Positions 52,945-64,000 of a stretch of DNA of 64,000 bases are shown in pieces. The stretch's first letter is position 1; each line of letters opens with the position of its first letter. The notes below the pieces were generated by a model. The model searched no databases. It saw only the letters and a list, made by a program, of their open reading frames with translations, and was not told the DNA's origin. Source of the stretch: Dendrophyllia cribrosa (taxonomy: Eukaryota; Cnidaria; Anthozoa; Scleractinia; Dendrophylliidae); NCBI GenBank assembly GCA_024195265.1, contig JAJLRJ010000004.1, positions 43,770,568 through 43,834,567 on the forward strand. Direction: 5' to 3'. The translations under genes were made by a program, and so were the position numbers.

Positions 52945-53696
52945 CAAATGCGTTAGCATATCATTTTCAATCATATAACTGTAGCAAGTGTTCTTTTTAG
53001 GCGCCTGTTTATTCGCTGATCAAAGAGATAAATTAGATACAATTTACTTGTCTTAAACACGCGAGGAATTTTAAACATAACCTAGGCAATCTGTGTTGCC
53101 TATGGGTGCTGGGGTGTTGTACCCTTTAAGTATAAATTGTGACGCAGGCATCTGCCACATTTAGTAAGCAGTACGTGGTGTATGTACCTAACCATGACTT
53201 GCACGTTAAAAAATTGTTTTCAAAGAACACCTTGCACTCACGCTACGTTTCCGTGATACTTCAGGTACCTTTTCACGGTAGCTGACATTTGTTTACCTGG
53301 CTGATAAGATTAAGATCCTGATATACTACTAATACTCTTATACTAATTCTATCAAGCACGTGAAGAATGACTAGAAAAACCTGATCACCTGATTTCTAAC
53401 TAATTGATTGGGAGCCCCAGTGCATCAATTGATAACCCTGATGGAAACGTGCCCAGTGAAGGTTGCAGAGGGAAAACGGTTTCATTGGAATAATTCCCTT
53501 TCTTGAAAATGCGCAGTCTCGAGAATTTACCCTTGTAAAAAAAGTCTAAAAAATCACCAGTTTTTTCAAAACTTTTTACTGAATAACGAAGAATTAGTAT
53601 CTAGAACATTATGCGAAGAATTACTGACTGATATTTAGTATTTCCGTCACTTTTATCACTCAGGAATGTTTGCGCCATCTTTATGTACACAGAACT
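52945..53696. other. Intergenic, nothing recognised
   Basis: No coding region, RNA gene or clear repeat was found. Confidence 0.4.
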
Positions 53697-53934
53697 CCCG
53701 GGGGGTACTCTCTATAATGAGCTATACGGGGATGCTCCGCCCGAAAAGGGTACCTTTTTTAGGCTGGTGGTATATAAAAGGGTATACTGAGATTTCACGA
53801 GTTGAAGTATAGAAAAGGGAAGGGAAAACTGCCATTTAGGTCGCACGTAACGGCTAAAGGGTAAGGGCTTGGACCTCGGGGTGGAGCATCCCCGTACAAA
53901 ACTTTGATGAGTACCACCCCCCACCCCTGGGACA
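53697..53934. mobile_element. Short TIR element
   Basis: CCCGGGGGGTACTC and GGGGATGCTCC at left are matched by GGAGCATCCCC and GAGTACCACCCCCC at right. Non-coding interior. Confidence 0.65.
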
Positions 53935-56340
53935 GGACTACGTTTTAAAATGAATCATCCAATCCCCCCCCCCCCCCCCCCCCCCCCTCGTCACTCCCCG
54001 ATAATGATTTATGATTTACAGCAGGGGCCGGGAGAAACGGTGAGGCGGTCATCTACAAATTGTAAGCAACTGAACGAAATACCGTGTGTAAACAATACTG
54101 CTGCTACTACCACCACTACTTCGACTTACTTACTAAATTAAACCTTTCGGGGCGATACATACATAGCTCTGCTGCACTTAAATCGATGTAAACTGACTAA
54201 TTTCCTATCAGGAATGAATCCTTGAAATAGCATTTTGATCAACCCAAAACAAAATTGGATGTTTATCAACTACCTTAGTTCGTATTAAAAGTCGACGTTT
54301 AATTTCTGTACACTCGGATTCGTTCAGTATACCACAGAAGTATTGTATAATGTGTATTGACTATACGACCATGGTTTTTTTTCTTAGCTGTCTCAAGTTT
54401 GCCAGCAAATGGGACTCAACTTGACACAATGATTTCAGACAGACGTTGACCCATTTTAAAAGGTCTGGCCTACAGGACCACTAGCACCATCAGTGAGAAT
54501 GGACAATACTACCGAGAGTCGAGTAAAAATAAACCTGAAACTCTCAAGGAATTCGACGTCAAAACAGCTTAGCACAATCAAATAACAACGAACCAGGTAC
54601 CCTACTTACCAACAACATTGTCAACATTTACGGCCAACAGTGCTTGGTTGTCTTGAGCGCAGCATTGCATGCGTTTTCTGATAAACTGTCGTCAGCGTTG
54701 TTCTCATAATAAATTTCAACGTGTTAGCGTCTAATTTCAGCTTTCAGTTCTTCATCCGCTTGAACCGAATGAAATGCTGTTCCTTTATTATTATGTGCTT
54801 GAGTCTGGAGGTTAAAGGTGGTGGATAAACGACAAACATTCTTTTAACGAAGCGTAAAATTATTCAATTACGACAGAGAACAGATAAGAGATACCAGTGA
54901 TGGAAATGTATGTTCCTTTTCTGCATTTTCACGACAGTTCCTACACCAAAACAAATAGATGAAGTATGACAAGTCCTCCTTTTAAATCAAATAAGGTTTT
55001 TCTGATTTTTCGAAGCTGAACAATTGTGGAGATTTTGACGCCAGAAAAAAGCTAAGCGATTCATCCGGCTTTATATTCGCAGCACTAAAAAGTGGTTTGA
55101 CCTAATTGTTTTGATGTTGATTTTTTTGTTTTAATACCCGAACGTTTCTCAAACAACTACCGCTAATCGAAATTCCTGTTTTTTAAAAAGACTACTCACA
55201 CAAATAAAACTGTTAATAGTTTTGCTAAAAGCAGGCATTTATCACTTATGCCTCATTCCTGAGTGTTTGTTAACCTTATGACACTGTCACTGAGGTATAT
55301 TACAATGCTTCAGTTGGTTTAGGGATATTGTAAACAGTAGTCACTCTTGGATAAAACAAAAAGAGCAGTGGTAAATAAATCCGAAAAATTAACTTCAATA
55401 ATAACACGGCTTGATAGCCAAGTTTCCACTATTTCGTTAGGTTTTCTGTGAGCATGAATACTAAACTCCATGAACAATAAAAGGTGCTGACCGATTGATC
55501 GCTAAATTTGTTCATGTTGGCTACCACGTAGTACGAGCACTGCATATTTTGATCCCACTGCTGTTTATCATGAGAAGGCACAAAGGTATCGGACTGGCGA
55601 GGCATACGATTAATGTGAAACATGTTCAATTACTGACAACTGTTGAATATATTAAAGAGGACACCTACCAAACATGTAACTTAACATAACGCTTCGTGAA
55701 TTAGGGAATCATTGCGTGTATCAATATCATGAAATACTGGAAAATATAAACAAATATAATCGGCACAAAATCATAATAATCTGGTAAAAAGTTATAAAAC
55801 ATGAATCTTGACTGAAACAAGCACTGAACAAACACTGAATGATATGTCGAAAAGCTCTTTCGGTTAAAAAAATAAACGACCACGAAACTTTTAAAAAGAC
55901 CGAGCTTATCCAGGCCAGAACATATCATGTTATTTCATTTCAGCAGCTGCAGAATAAATAATCTTCCGATTAAGATAAACCATGAATCTTGCCAAAGCGT
56001 CGGCGGCCAAGTGTTGCTTGTGTTGTTTTATAACTGATATGAGCAATGGAACACACCCCCTAAAAACCATTAATTCAACTTTGAAAAACATTAGGGATCG
56101 ATTTCCTTAAAACAACATTTCAACGACCATAGTGCATGCCTTTCCGCATTGTTTGATCGGTCCTTGCAGCGCATGCGCAGTGGTCTGTCTTATCACTGTT
56201 TGTATTGATCCAGCGTGATGTAATAGATCGTTAAAACGTTTCAGGTTAACAACTGCCCGCGGTCCATTTCAATACGGCCAACCCTTTTACCACATGGCCA
56301 ATTTGTTTTCGATCTCTAACATATTGACTATTCACTCCCC
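53935..56340. other. Intergenic region, AT-rich; poly-C at about 53965-53987
   Basis: No gene or transposon could be supported. Open frames here are under 80 codons and lack recognisable domains. Confidence 0.4.
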
Positions 56341-56570
56341 CCACTCCCCCTCCCCCCCCCCCCCCCCCAATCCCCCAATTTTTTATTCACTCCGCCCCCT
56401 CCACCATATTCACTCCGCCCCTGTGCTCAACACCTTGTCTCAGTTCAGATATTAATTCCCTCCCCTCGCGTGTCTCGCGCTCCACGCTCGTTGCTCGCGC
56501 ACCCCATGCCCAAAACCGGGCTACCTTGTCTCCTACACCTTCTCATTTTTTTTTTTTTTTTTTGGCGCTG
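56341..56570. repeat. Low-complexity C-rich and T-rich tracts
   Basis: A C run at about 56350-56368, CACTCCGCCCC repeats and a T run at about 56547-56564. Confidence 0.8.
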
Positions 56571-57756
56571 AAAGTGGGCGACTATTCGAAGGACGGCGAG
56601 TGAGACGATTATAATTTTTAAATTTCACTCGACGGAAATCGTTTTCTTATTTGTTACATTATCCAATTTCCGCACGATAATGGGCTTTCTAAATGTTCAT
56701 GTTGTATGGAATATGTGGAGTGCGGAGTGTGGAAAATGCGGTAATCCAAATTAACTTGGTTTCTTCTTGGTTTCTAAATTTCAAGAGCTCGAGTAGGATC
56801 GGATTCCACTTCAGTCGGCGCGGCAAGCTGTGCTGACGTCAGTGAAAACTGAAAGTGAATAGACTGCAAAACAGTCGGTTTTTTTCTCAAAATCTCTTTT
56901 TGCGGCGTGAATTTAATTGCTGCGAGCCCCCAGGCGAGTAGCACACTAATCTTTGGTTTGCCTGTGGTTGCTTGGGTTCCCTGCGCTTTATGTTATGCTG
57001 CTGCAGTCTCGATTTTGATGTTTGTCACGATGATTTTGAGCAAGCGTACGTCCAGCGGTGTCATCATAACTTAGATGCGCCTGGATCTGGATGCATCTTT
57101 CGCCGTCCATATCCGTCCCTAGCACATGCTCGCTTCTCTTCGCTTTTTCGGTATTTGCAAATGTATCATGCCAAATTCAAACTTATTTGTTGCTGGAAGC
57201 ATTCATCAAGGTCACGAACGATTTAATGACATTTCACGGGGAAGACAATGTTTATTATGACTTTTTCAGCGTTGTTACGTGCTCAGAGTTTGCCGATTGA
57301 ACAATTCTTTATCGCTCTAAAACATTTTATAAGCGGACTTCAGCTGACTGCTTAGCGTCCATGCCCCAAACTTTCCAAACTCTTACTCAAACTTCTTTTT
57401 TAAGCTGTGAAAAGCTAAAAGTTATCTTTCTTTGTCCACTACCGCAAAGTTAGTGCCTGGTCTGAGCCCATGACCACATAGTTATTTTTAGCTTTGCCGT
57501 TTGTCAAAAACGCTATGCTTGGACCGTCAACAGCTATACAACAGAAAAACTTGATAACGATCAGCAGAATTAGTGTATAAATTAAAGTTTGTAAAATGAA
57601 AGCCAAGACTCTTTATTGATCAAATAAACAACTTACATCATGTCACTCACTCACGACAAGACAATCATTCACACACACTAACGTTTTCAACTTTAGTTAG
57701 GAGTACACCACCGGAGATTTTCTGAAAACGCATGATAAAATTTAGGAATAACAGGC
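56571..57756. other. Intergenic, no supported gene
   Basis: Overlapping plus-strand frames at 56972-57300 show no known domain and no splice context; I do not call them. Confidence 0.4.
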
Positions 57757-58020
57757 TTGAGAAGGGGCAGTACCCAGCTCTTACAAGGTCTTCTCTGATT
57801 TGCTGAGAAAACAGTAGAACAAACAACACAACAATGGAACACATTTTTACTACTGATGAAGGCAGCATTGCCGAAACGTCTAGTTTCATTTTTAACACTT
57901 TTTACAGCGTTAAACTTAACACTTTTTCACGTAACACAACAATGGACCCTAGCCCTGAAAACAATAGAGCTGCGTGATACCCAGGTCCAATGAAATTAGA
58001 GGTTGTTAAGAGCTGCGTGG
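57757..58020 (+). repeat. Dispersed repeat homologous to 38757-38910
   Basis: Shared TCTTCTCTGATTTGCTGAGA and AACAATAGAGCTGCGTGATA. This copy is interrupted by a 94-bp insertion. Confidence 0.75.
57839..57932 (+). mobile_element. Short retroposed insertion with 14-bp target duplication
   Basis: Flanked by AACACAACAATGGA at 57825-57838 and 57933-57946. The homologous copy near 38820 has it once and no insert. The insert carries GATGAAGGCAGCATTGCCGA followed by AACGTC, a phrase common near ends of eukaryotic retroposons. Confidence 0.75.
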
Positions 58021-58715
58021 TGGGAAGGGTGAAATTTAAATATATTTTAGAACTTATTTTTAAATACAAAGCCGCCATGTTGGTTTTCACAAGCTATAAT
58101 GCAAATTATCCATGTGGTTCCGCCAGGGTTCAAACATAAAAAAAGACAATTTTCAAAGATACGTTCTCCCTAACAGTGAAGTATCCGTGTTAAAGTAATA
58201 TTTGAGAGCTAGATAGTTGGCAGTTACGATTATTTTTATTATAAGTTTGGAATGGCTGCTCTATATCTGACGACGCTCTTGGTTTACTTTATACAAAAGC
58301 GACGAAAATAACTTAATCAAAAGCATATGATGTCCTATAACACTGTAAGAATACATTAGCTCCAAAAAACGACCAGGATACTAAGAAACTGATATGAAGT
58401 TTGAGCTGTTTGCCCCCTCAAAAATCACGTGTTGTGAAATTGAACAATAATATACAACCAATAAGGTCTATTGAAAAAGTCAATTGTTTATTTTTTTAAT
58501 TTTCAATGAAAAAGCTCGATAATTGCAGTTTTTAGCTTAATTGTCCATTATTGCATAATCCATTTCCATCTCAGTTCGCCATGCTATCAGGAAATAATCT
58601 ACTCGACACCATGCTAGCAGGAGGCGATGCTCTTGAAGCACTCGCCTCAGCCTGCACTTCAGAACAATGATACTCAACTGTACCCCGCTATATAAAGCAA
58701 TCAATTGGAGCTTAC
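58021..58715. other. Intergenic, nothing recognised
   Basis: AT-rich DNA without a supported feature. Confidence 0.35.
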
Positions 58716-58962
58716 CAAGAGAGGATAAAGGGTAAGAGAGCCCATCACCCATACATGCCCTATTCCATAGGTAATCTGTCTCAAGTTATTTTTAGACCGG
58801 CACCAAGGCTGTAGAGATCCCAAGGGGTTAGATAACAGCCAATCACATGGCGCGAATGTTTCCGCGTGGATAACCCACGCTTCTAAAAATAACCTGAGAC
58901 AGATTACCTATAGAATAGGGCATGTATGGATGATGGCCTCTCTTACCCTTTATCCTCTCTTG
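58716..58962. mobile_element. Foldback MITE with 7-bp target duplication
   Basis: Arms of about 80 bp start CAAGAGAGGATAAAGGGTAA and end with the complement. AGCTTAC lies immediately before and after. Confidence 0.72.
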
Positions 58963-59026
58963 AGCTTACTTAACACTAATAGTTACAGCTAAAAAAAACT
59001 ATAAAATCATAAAAGCGTTGAAGTAT

Positions 59027-60615
59027 TTTTTTTTTTTTATTTTTTATTTTTTATTTTTTTTTATTTATACAAAACATTTACGTAACAAGCAGATTTAAAA
59101 GGTTACAATACAAAGGAATACATGACAAGATGTTACAACAATACACTACACTAGACATTCCGAGACTGGGTTGGCATTGGCGATTTCAATTTTTGTTTAT
59201 AGTCTGAAGCTGCACTAATCATTTAGTAACTCTATATAGTAGTTAACAATATATTTTAAATTATATAATACTTATGTTTTATTTTACAGAGGGGATTTTT
59301 CTAGATGAAATCTACAGTTTAATTTAACTACAAATTCCTCTAAAGATAGGTTTTTCTGTGCTAGTTTTTGGGTATAGAGGTAATATTTAGCAAAGAGGAG
59401 AGTACAGTTTAAGTTATTGGTAATCAGGTCAGTCTTGGAGGTGGAGCTCGTGCCGAAGAGAATTTCCGTTGGGGATAAGGAGAAAGAGGTGCCATTTTCT
59501 TTGTTAAACCACTTAATAACTTCCAAGAAAAACTCTTTAGACCAGTGACAATTTGAAAAAGTGTGAATAATGGAATCATTTTCGCGACAGTAAATGCAAA
59601 GCATATCATTTTTTATACCAAATAAATGCAGTTCTCTTTTTGTAACAACTATTCTGTGCAAAAGTTTGAAGTAAAATTCTCTCAGCTTGTTTTCTCTAGA
59701 AATATATTTTACACGACTAAAAAAAGAGTCAATCCGCACCATGTCTGGCTGTAAATCTCTCTCCCACTTTACGCTTGCCTTCAATACTTGCTTGTCCTTA
59801 TTTATCAAAAGCCAGTAGTAATCCCTGTTTTTTAATTTAAGTAAATTTATGGTAGTATCCCGAGACAGCTGAAACTCATATTCTGAAAGAAGAATAGTTT
59901 TATCTAGGCATTTTATCCTTGCCTTAATAATGAGGGTCTGAGGTATTGCAGATACAACTTGCATGTATGTTAGGAAATTACAACTGAGTTTGTATTTTCG
60001 GATGAACTCAGCGTAAGGGAGAATTTTTCCATCCGCCTTCAACAGATCGTGGATAAAAATAATATTACTACTGAACCAGCTCCGATAAAAGATAGTTTGA
60101 CTGTTAATTCGAATTTCTTTGTTATTATATAGAATCAATTCCTGATCGGATTCTGGATTATAAGATGCTTTAAGTTCAGAGAAAAATAGTAAGATCTGCT
60201 TGTAGAAGTTCGGGAATTTTGCCTGCTCGAGGAACTTTTCATCATAGTTACAGTGCAACAGGAATTTTAAGCCACCATATTTATCAAAATAATAGTTTGG
60301 TATAATCTTCCAGGATTCACTGCCCATTTGGTCGTTTATTAAAAATCTCGAGATCCATGCCAATTTGAGTGATTTGGACATAGTTTCTATGCTAGGCGCA
60401 CGTAGACCTCCATTGTCGTAGTCTTGAAACATGACTTTACGATTGATTTTGTCTTTCTTGTTTTTCCATATAAATTTAAATATCATAGAATTAACATCTT
60501 GAATGCATTTTTTAGGGATATCAAGAATCGAAGTAGAATGAACCAGCTGCGAAATGCCAAGGCTTTTAGTTATAAGACATCTTCCAAATAGTGTAAGGTT
60601 TCGGGAAGTATATAC
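59027..60615 (-). mobile_element. 5'-truncated L1-like LINE
   Basis: The minus strand encodes the C-terminal part of ORF2, a short 3' UTR, and an A-rich tail seen as T-rich DNA at 59027-59061. The 5' limit lies near the MITE at 60692. Endonuclease and RT core are missing, as in typical 5' truncation. Confidence 0.8.
59284..60615 (-). pseudogene. LINE ORF2 C-terminal fragment
   Basis: It is open for about 440 codons. It begins with LTLFGRCLITKSLGISQLVH, the region after the RT thumb. It then has IWKNKKDKINRKV, DNGGLRAPSI and, near the end, a cysteine-histidine cluster MLCIYCRENDSIIHTFSNC, matching the zinc-binding C-terminal region of L1-type ORF2 proteins. No stop codon interrupts it, suggesting a fairly young insertion. 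It lacks the catalytic domains. Confidence 0.8.
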
Positions 60616-60691
60616 ATGTTTTGAGCGATTTAAAAACACGCGAACTCTGAAGCAGAAAACTAAACTGACAATTTTACTTGACTCTAACAAT

Positions 60692-60972
60692 GGCCGTATT
60701 TATACTAGAAGACGGCTTAGTCGTCCAGACGACCTTAACACTTTTAGTTAAGGTCGTCTAGTGTAAATTCGGGACGACCTTACGACGTCCTTACTCGTTA
60801 AGGTCATCGATCAGACGCCCTTAATTTCAGATGGCTAAGCCGTCAGACGGCTAAGCCGTCTTCCCTTTTTCTCGAATTTATACTAGACGACCTTAGCCGC
60901 TTTGGTGCGCTAAGGTCGTCTACTCGCTAAGGTCGTCTACTCGCTAAGGTCGTCTCTAGTATAAATACGGCC
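60692..60972. mobile_element. TIR element with GTCGTC repeats
   Basis: GGCCGTATTTATACTAGA and its complement form the ends. Inside are direct repeats of CTAAGGTCGTCTACTCG and several inverted AAGACGGCTTAG words. Confidence 0.7.
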
Positions 60973-62110
60973 AATCACAATTCACAAATGTGATCCACGA
61001 TCCGATCACAAACTACGACCCTCCGCCCATTTCCTGAGGCGTCCGCTATAGAAAAAAAACCACGGCGGCAAAAGAAGCAATCGATCACTGCCGAATTTAA
61101 AACTTCAGAGTTTCGCGTGTAATTAAAATTCAGTTAACGCTATTTTTGCTCATCCCTTTTTTAAAAAAACAGACGTGTGTCATTTTTAACCTTCATATTT
61201 CATCGTTTATATATATTATGAAGTCTGAAATAAACACCGCCACCTAAAAACAGTGGAATAGAATGCTTGAAGAAATATGTTTTTTACTACAGTTTAACTA
61301 CCAAGTACCACAATATATCAAATATTGATTTCAGTTTTTTGACGTAGAAAACGGTAGACACGAAATTTTGAAATCATCGCAGGTGCTTGTTCGAGAAAAT
61401 ATGATACCATCTTCCTTCAATTTCAAAATATATATTTTTCTTCTTTTCTGAGGAAGATGTTCATGAGAATAAAGAAACTATTTTGATCATGTTGACAATA
61501 TTTTCTTAAAATAATTTATGTATATGGTACAGTTTGTGACGTTGAATTTGAAACGTTTCAACCAAACAGTGTGATGAAAGGCTAGATCACAAATCACCCA
61601 AATATTTTTTCATTCACATTTTAAGAACAAAATTTGTTAACAAAATTGTTTTGATTAGTAGAGTTGTTTTCATAACTTAAATTGAATTTGCTTAGAATGA
61701 TAAAATTCAAACTGCAAAACGGAATCAACTTAGATGTTTATGATGTAATTTAGTACAGATACTAGAATTTTTTTAAAGAATCAGAGGAGTGAATGGAAGC
61801 TAGCTAACATGCGTGAGAGCACGTAGTTAACAAGCAGCCCAAGAAAACCTGGATTCTTAATTTTAAACAATTAAACTGAAGCTTGTTTGCATTCTTCGTA
61901 CATTTCCATCATTTATAAACCTCTTAGCTGCTCGTTACTCTGTTTAAAACAGCATTGAAGTTGTAACTGGGGAGTGAAAGTGTCTCATCTCAAAATCCAC
62001 AGCAAGTTGGTTTTTATCCCAATTCAATTTAAACAATTTCTTCCACTCGCTATTACCTACCTACTTAAGGTAGCTAACTCATTTCAGCTCTTTTCGTTTG
62101 TGCATGCGCA
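60973..62110. other. Intergenic/3' region of gene 3
   Basis: AT-rich, no supported gene. The 3' UTR of gene 3 probably extends into its right part. Confidence 0.4.
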
Positions 62111-62656
62111 CTAATCGTATTTCGGAAGCTGAAAGAACAGTGCAGCAAGAGAGCCTAGTAAAGTAAGAAAAAAAATCCACATGAACAATGTGTCCATGAT
62201 GGAGGCGGCCATCATCCATTCATCTCTTTGCTTCCCTTCCTCATCTTCCGCTTCTTTTGCTTCGACCAGTTTCTCCAGAGCGTTGGCGATGGTTCCTTGT
62301 TTGTAGGTAATGGCTCTTGTCAAATAACCCTTATCATCAAACTCCTCGGATTTCTCCCTTTCCTCTGAGCTGCCTTGAACCAATCCTGAGAGTCTTTGTT
62401 CGATGTTGCTGAATCTCCTTAACTCATTTCGGGGAAGTAATGTTTCAATATATCCATTTTCACTCCTGAAACGTTTTCGTTTCTCAAACGGGTTTCCAGT
62501 TTCCAAAGGGTTTTCATCATCGCGTAGCTTCTTATTGAAGACTTTTCCCAAACAACGGAGGACAACAAAACGCAGCCAGTCAGGCATTTTATGAATGGTG
62601 GGATTGTTAAAGTGGTATTTGAGAACCACACACGTTCCAATAAGAGCTAGTCCAAC
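62111..62656 (-). CDS. Nicotinic acetylcholine receptor-like subunit, gene 3 (last exon only)
   Basis: The exon opens after an acceptor (CTCGCAG) at 62656 with VGLALIGTCVVLKYHFNNP, the second half of M3, exactly where the last exons of genes 1 and 2 begin. A cytoplasmic loop with KRKRFRSENG and a charged amphipathic helix (EDEEGKQRDEWMMAASIMDT) follows, then M4 (LFMWIFFLTLLGSLAALFF) and the stop at 62111. Total 181 residues. The remaining exons must lie to the right of the window; no M1-M3 exon is present up to 64000. The same strand as gene 2 suggests tandem duplication. Whether this subunit has the vicinal cysteines cannot be seen. Confidence 0.87.
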   Translation of the reverse strand, partial: VGLALIGTCVVLKYHFNNPTIHKMPDWLRFVVLRCLGKVFNKKLRDDENPLETGNPFEKRKRFRSENGYIETLLPRNELRRFSNIEQRLSGLVQGSSEEREKSEEFDDKGYLTRAITYKQGTIANALEKLVEAKEAEDEEGKQRDEWMMAASIMDTLFMWIFFLTLLGSLAALFFQLPKYD

Positions 62657-63149
62657 CTGCGAGAAAGCATCATTATAAATGAATTGAAATAACCCATAGG
62701 CATGGGGAACCTACAGCTATAGTTTTATCGCCTAAGGTAAACTATTGGGTGAGGGTACCCACTTGGCCTGGGTTTAAATTCTGTCCGAAAAATATGGTTG
62801 ACCCATAATATCTTTGGCTAGATTGCCTAGAACAGGATGAAATTTTTTTCTGAAAGTAATCTTGATGTGTTCAATCTGCCCGATGGAGGTTTAACATGTT
62901 TAACCTTCTACATTTGAGTTCCTCGAGCTTTAAAAACAGAGTTATAAGTAATCAAAGGTCGACATTTAGACTTAATCAAAGACTTCTAAGAGCGAACCCG
63001 TGAATAGAAATGTTACCCGGAACGCAATATTGCGGTAAGCTTATGTTTTCACACTGACACGGTTCGATATTTTTTTTAAATTAAGCGTAAGGATTTTTGA
63101 CGAACGCAAACAAAACAACAACAACAGGAAATCACTTTCATAATGTCCA
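62657..63149. other. Gene 3 intron, no exon seen
   Basis: Intronic sequence upstream of the last exon. No M2-M3 coding sequence was found. Confidence 0.5.
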
Positions 63150-63290
63150 GTCCGAAAAAAAAAAAGTGGGGGATCTTGAGCGTGAACTGAACTCGTGCCT
63201 CCGGACTGCGAGGCCCGGCGCAAGACCACTAGACCATCGAGGAACACAAGCTCAATTAAGACTAAATTTTATTATTTCAAGGTAGATACG
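63150..63290 (-). mobile_element. tRNA-derived SINE fragment
   Basis: The minus strand reads TTTAGTCTTAATTGAGC, then TGTTCCTCGATGGTCTAGTGG (A-box-like) and GAGTTCAGTTC (B-box-like). It shares its head with the SINE at 7908-8237. Confidence 0.62.
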
Positions 63291-63498
63291 TATCAAAACG
63301 CGTGTCTCGATTGGAAAATCCTTTTAGATCGATTTTAATGTTGCATTAAAGACTCCAAATCTGAAACATCTTTAAGCTTTTTGTTGTTTGTATTCCTTTA
63401 CAACAAATTAGTTATTGTTATCGCTGGATTCACCTTATTCTTGTTACGAAACGCATTCGTAACACAGCATCACGTCACTAAGTTTACAGCTGATGGAA

Positions 63499-63566
63499 GG
63501 AGTGACCGAGTGAGCGTGTGAGCGAGTGAGCGAGCGAGTGAGCGAGTGAGTGAGTGAGGGAGTGAA
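63499..63566 (+). repeat. (GAGT/GAGC)n simple repeat
   Basis: Run of GAGCGAGTGAGTGAGT-like tetranucleotides. Confidence 0.9.
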
Positions 63567-63789
63567 TTAGCCGCCGTTACCGATAACCCGTTCATTACGC
63601 TTGCGCGTATTCACGGGTTAAAAATGACCTTTGTCCTCACAAATGTTTTTAGAGAACAATGGAAGGTCGTTCCAAACGTGATCATGAAGGGCTGGAAATA
63701 CTTAATCTGCACCAGAAAAGCGTTTTTATTGGCTATTTTCATAAAAATAGTCACGTGATATGTCACGTGGTCTACTAGAGAACTTTTTT

Positions 63790-63970
63790 GGTAAGTGTCT
63801 ACAATCAGTGACTTTTCAGTGTTGGTCAATGTCAACATTAGTAACTTTTCAGTGTTGGTCAATGTCTACAATCCTTGACATTTCAGTGTTTGTTAGTGTC
63901 TACAATCAGTAGCTTTTGAGTGCTTGCTAATGTCTACAATTAGTGACTTTTCAGTGTGAGTGGTTAGTGT
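63790..63970 (+). repeat. Minisatellite, period about 34-36 bp
   Basis: About five copies of GTCTACAATCAGTGACTTTT plus CAGTGTTGGTCAAT, with drift. Non-coding. Confidence 0.8.
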
Positions 63971-64000
63971 AATGAGGCAGCCTGTGTCATCATATCCATT

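Noticed and set aside
56972..57300. Overlapping plus-strand frames with several cysteines
   Set aside because: Short, no domain, no splice sites in register and no homology that I recognise.

Overview
This is eukaryotic, animal DNA. It has multi-exon genes with GT–AG introns, eukaryotic tRNA genes and a dense load of retrotransposons and foldback (MITE-like) elements. The only host protein genes I can support are three paralogous cys-loop receptor subunits of the nicotinic acetylcholine receptor (nAChR) type. The expanded nAChR-like family, Tx1/L1-like LINEs, tyrosine-recombinase (YR) retroelements and AT-rich intergenic DNA fit an anthozoan cnidarian such as a coral or anemone. That placement is inference.

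Left part (1-18.6 kb): a tandem array of repeat units, each with a tRNA-Asp-like gene, with tRNA-Thr genes at the ends of units 1 and 2. Unit 1 (1-6179) carries a 2.1-kb hAT element with an 8-bp target duplication. Unit 2 (6180-16612) carries a tRNA-derived SINE and a nearly full-length, decayed Tx1/L1-like LINE that itself holds two insertions. Unit 3 (from 16613) breaks off near 18037. An intact tRNA-Pro(AGG) follows on the minus strand.

Middle part: receptor gene 1 (+, 20767-34900, 8 exons, about 531 aa). Its 9.5-kb first intron holds a composite YR retroelement (22109-29312): one autonomous copy with Gag, RT-RNase H and tyrosine recombinase, fused head-to-tail to two 1,262-bp units that share its ends but have a non-coding core. 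A related, uninterrupted copy of the target sequence lies at 37.7-37.9 kb. The element's terminal block contains an array of mini-hairpins with a constant loop and varying stems. Gene 1's intron 6 holds two decayed partial copies of the start of its own M2-M3 exon.

Right part: receptor gene 2 (−, 50794-39548, 8 exons, about 602 aa) converges on gene 1 and has the same exon lengths and phases through the core domains. Its M3-M4 cytoplasmic loop contains a three-fold tandem repeat of 33-34 residues. Gene 3 (−) enters from the right edge; only its last exon (62656-62111) is inside the window. The spaces between genes are filled by foldback elements of several families, a MULE-like element with a near 9-bp duplication, a 5'-truncated LINE, minisatellites and simple repeats.

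The three receptor genes encode subunits that would assemble as pentameric cation channels in the plasma membrane. Genes 1 and 2 both carry the vicinal cysteine pair of ligand-binding alpha-type subunits.
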